64,000 bases of DNA, from NCBI GenBank assembly GCA_050953365.1, contig JBMNMN010000004.1:62001-126000 (forward strand), written 5' to 3'. Positions 62,945 to 64,000 of the stretch are shown piece after piece (the first letter of the stretch is position 1; each line of letters begins with the position of its first letter). The DNA comes from UBA1426 sp050953365. Its GTDB lineage: Bacteria; Bacillota; Clostridia; Peptostreptococcales; Anaerovoracaceae. Position numbers and translations under genes: made by a program. A model generated the notes under the pieces. The model saw nothing but the letters and a program-made list of their open reading frames with translations. It did no database searches and was not told where the DNA came from.

Positions 62945-63029
62945 ACGTGCATCACAGGGATGGGGCTATTATTCAGGAGCTGAAAGCCTTGTCCCTGCAA
63001 CACGATTTTATAAAATTTTTTAAATACCT

Positions 63030-64000
63030 GAATTGCAATAACAAGTTGAACTAATCTCCGTACCTTGACAAATCTCTGTTGTTAAAGAGCATAGATTAAA
63101 TCGAGTTCCTCATCGAAGAGTTCTTCTGGGGTTTTATAGCCTAAGATCTTTCTTGGAAGGCCGTTTATCCATTCTTCAACTCGTGCAATGGCCTCTTGGC
63201 TGTATTCGGAAATCTTCTTACCTTTGGGTATGAAGCGCCTAATCAGGCCGTTATGGTTTTCATTGGTACCACGTTCGAATGCGGAGTAAGGATGTGTAAA
63301 ATATACCCCTACACCCTGTTCCTTCAAGGTTGACAGAGCAGCGAACTCAGATCCATTATCTGCAGTAAGGCTTTTGAAGACCTTTTGAAACCGACTGCCA
63401 AATTCGTCTTTGATCTGGTCAAATTCCTGCATAACCGCTTCTGCTGTTTTGGCAGGAATCTTTCGAATCAATGTGTTTCTGGTTTTTCGTTCGACAATGG
63501 TCAATAAGCTTTCATCCTCCTTGGATTTTGAGCCTATTACCGTATCAATTTCCCAGTGCCCAAACTCTTCTCGATCTTCCACATGACAAGGCCGGTTTTC
63601 AATACTGTCACCGAGGTTTCGCTTGTTGGCCCGGACTCGGATTCCTTTCTTGCTACGCTTTAGCTTAAGTGGTAAATCCGTGTTTTTAACTTTCATAAGC
63701 CCTAGATCTATGTAGTTGTAAATGGTTTTGGTACAAAGCATCTTATCGAATTTACCCGTTGCTGCAGCCCTACCTACGGCAGAGTCCACGGACCAATCTT
63801 CCTCTAACATCATCTTCTCAACATAGCCTACGAACTCACTGCACTGTAGCAGCTTGTACCTGCGACCAGTGTTCCGGCGATTTGCCTCATATTTAGCCTG
63901 GCCGGCATCAGCGTAGTAGATTTTTACTAATTTGCCCTGCTTTATCTGTTCCACTGTGCCACGCCTTAGTTCGTTTGTAATGGTGTTTATGGGCCGATTT
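63030..64000 (-). mobile_element. IS30-family insertion sequence, copy 2 (cut by window edge)
   Basis: End repeat 63030-63053 (GAATTGCAATAACAAGTTGAAC...) is the same as the right end of copy 1. The element continues beyond 64000. Confidence 0.88.
63082..64000 (-). CDS. IS30-family transposase (5' end outside the window)
   Basis: 290 residues from the first internal Met (63954), but the frame continues past the edge (the last bases on this strand read NRPINTITNELRRGT). DDE parts FGHWEIDTVIGSK, LTADNGSEFA, THPYSAFERGTNENHNGLIRRFIPKG. About 90% identical in the shared part to the copy at 37.5-38.4 kb, so the two could recombine. Confidence 0.9.
   Translation of the reverse strand, partial: NRPINTITNELRRGTVEQIKQGKLVKIYYADAGQAKYEANRRNTGRRYKLLQCSEFVGYVEKMMLEEDWSVDSAVGRAAATGKFDKMLCTKTIYNYIDLGLMKVKNTDLPLKLKRSKKGIRVRANKRNLGDSIENRPCHVEDREEFGHWEIDTVIGSKSKEDESLLTIVERKTRNTLIRKIPAKTAEAVMQEFDQIKDEFGSRFQKVFKSLTADNGSEFAALSTLKEQGVGVYFTHPYSAFERGTNENHNGLIRRFIPKGKKISEYSQEAIARVEEWINGLPRKILGYKTPEELFDEELDLIYAL

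Overview
The window comes from a spore-forming, Gram-positive anaerobe of the class Clostridia. This is inferred from content: spoIIR, a SPOCS/LysM spore-type protein, three SLH-domain surface proteins, Hsp33, MscL, DUF1846, an acetoacetyl-CoA thiolase, and purine-rich Shine-Dalgarno sites (AGGAGG types) before most genes. I saw no tRNA, rRNA or CRISPR array.

Layout. 1-23.3 kb is ordinary chromosome: a radical-SAM/DUF4130 DNA-metabolism pair (left gene cut by the window edge), a Sir2 deacylase, a minus-strand cluster of a DUF1538 membrane protein with two PII-like proteins and a fumarylacetoacetase-family enzyme, surE, an isochorismatase-fold hydrolase, a DUF2156 protein, a thiolase, ispE, a SPOCS/LysM protein, spoIIR, a phosphohexomutase, hslO-mscL, ddl with a DUF1934 gene, an S41 protease, and DUF1846 on the other strand. 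23.4-36.8 kb is a cell-surface region: an SLH protein, a 2035-residue secreted protein, a truncated AlbA/Schlafen-type ATP-binding protein, a DUF362 ferredoxin-like protein, and a large acidic S-layer-type protein whose gene carries a one-base frameshift behind a multi-promoter, structured leader.

37-64 kb is rich in insertion sequences: two IS30 copies (one cut by the window edge), a zinc-ribbon DDE element, ISNCY, ISLre2, IS5 and IS256 types. Among them are a capD-like sugar-nucleotide epimerase gene split by an element with a 9-bp target duplication, an FtsH-like protease, an MBOAT/SGNH O-acylation pair, two UspA paralogues, an HD-GYP/DUF5317 locus with an unannotated 25-codon hydrophobic ORF, a third SLH protein, an orphan PD-(D/E)xK-like protein, and a peroxiredoxin.

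The strongest candidates for something undescribed are: (1) a non-coding tandem array of 14 units of 62-63 bp, each holding an AACCATTT/AAATGGTT dyad, split by an IS256 element and lying beside the nuclease-like gene; (2) a 23-bp intergenic motif in two clusters 9 kb apart, in both orientations, next to an alternating 24/25-bp tandem repeat behind a near-consensus promoter; (3) the HD-GYP locus with its 25-aa peptide and a duplicated-fold protein; and (4) the structured leader of the S-layer gene. Functions for these are inference only.
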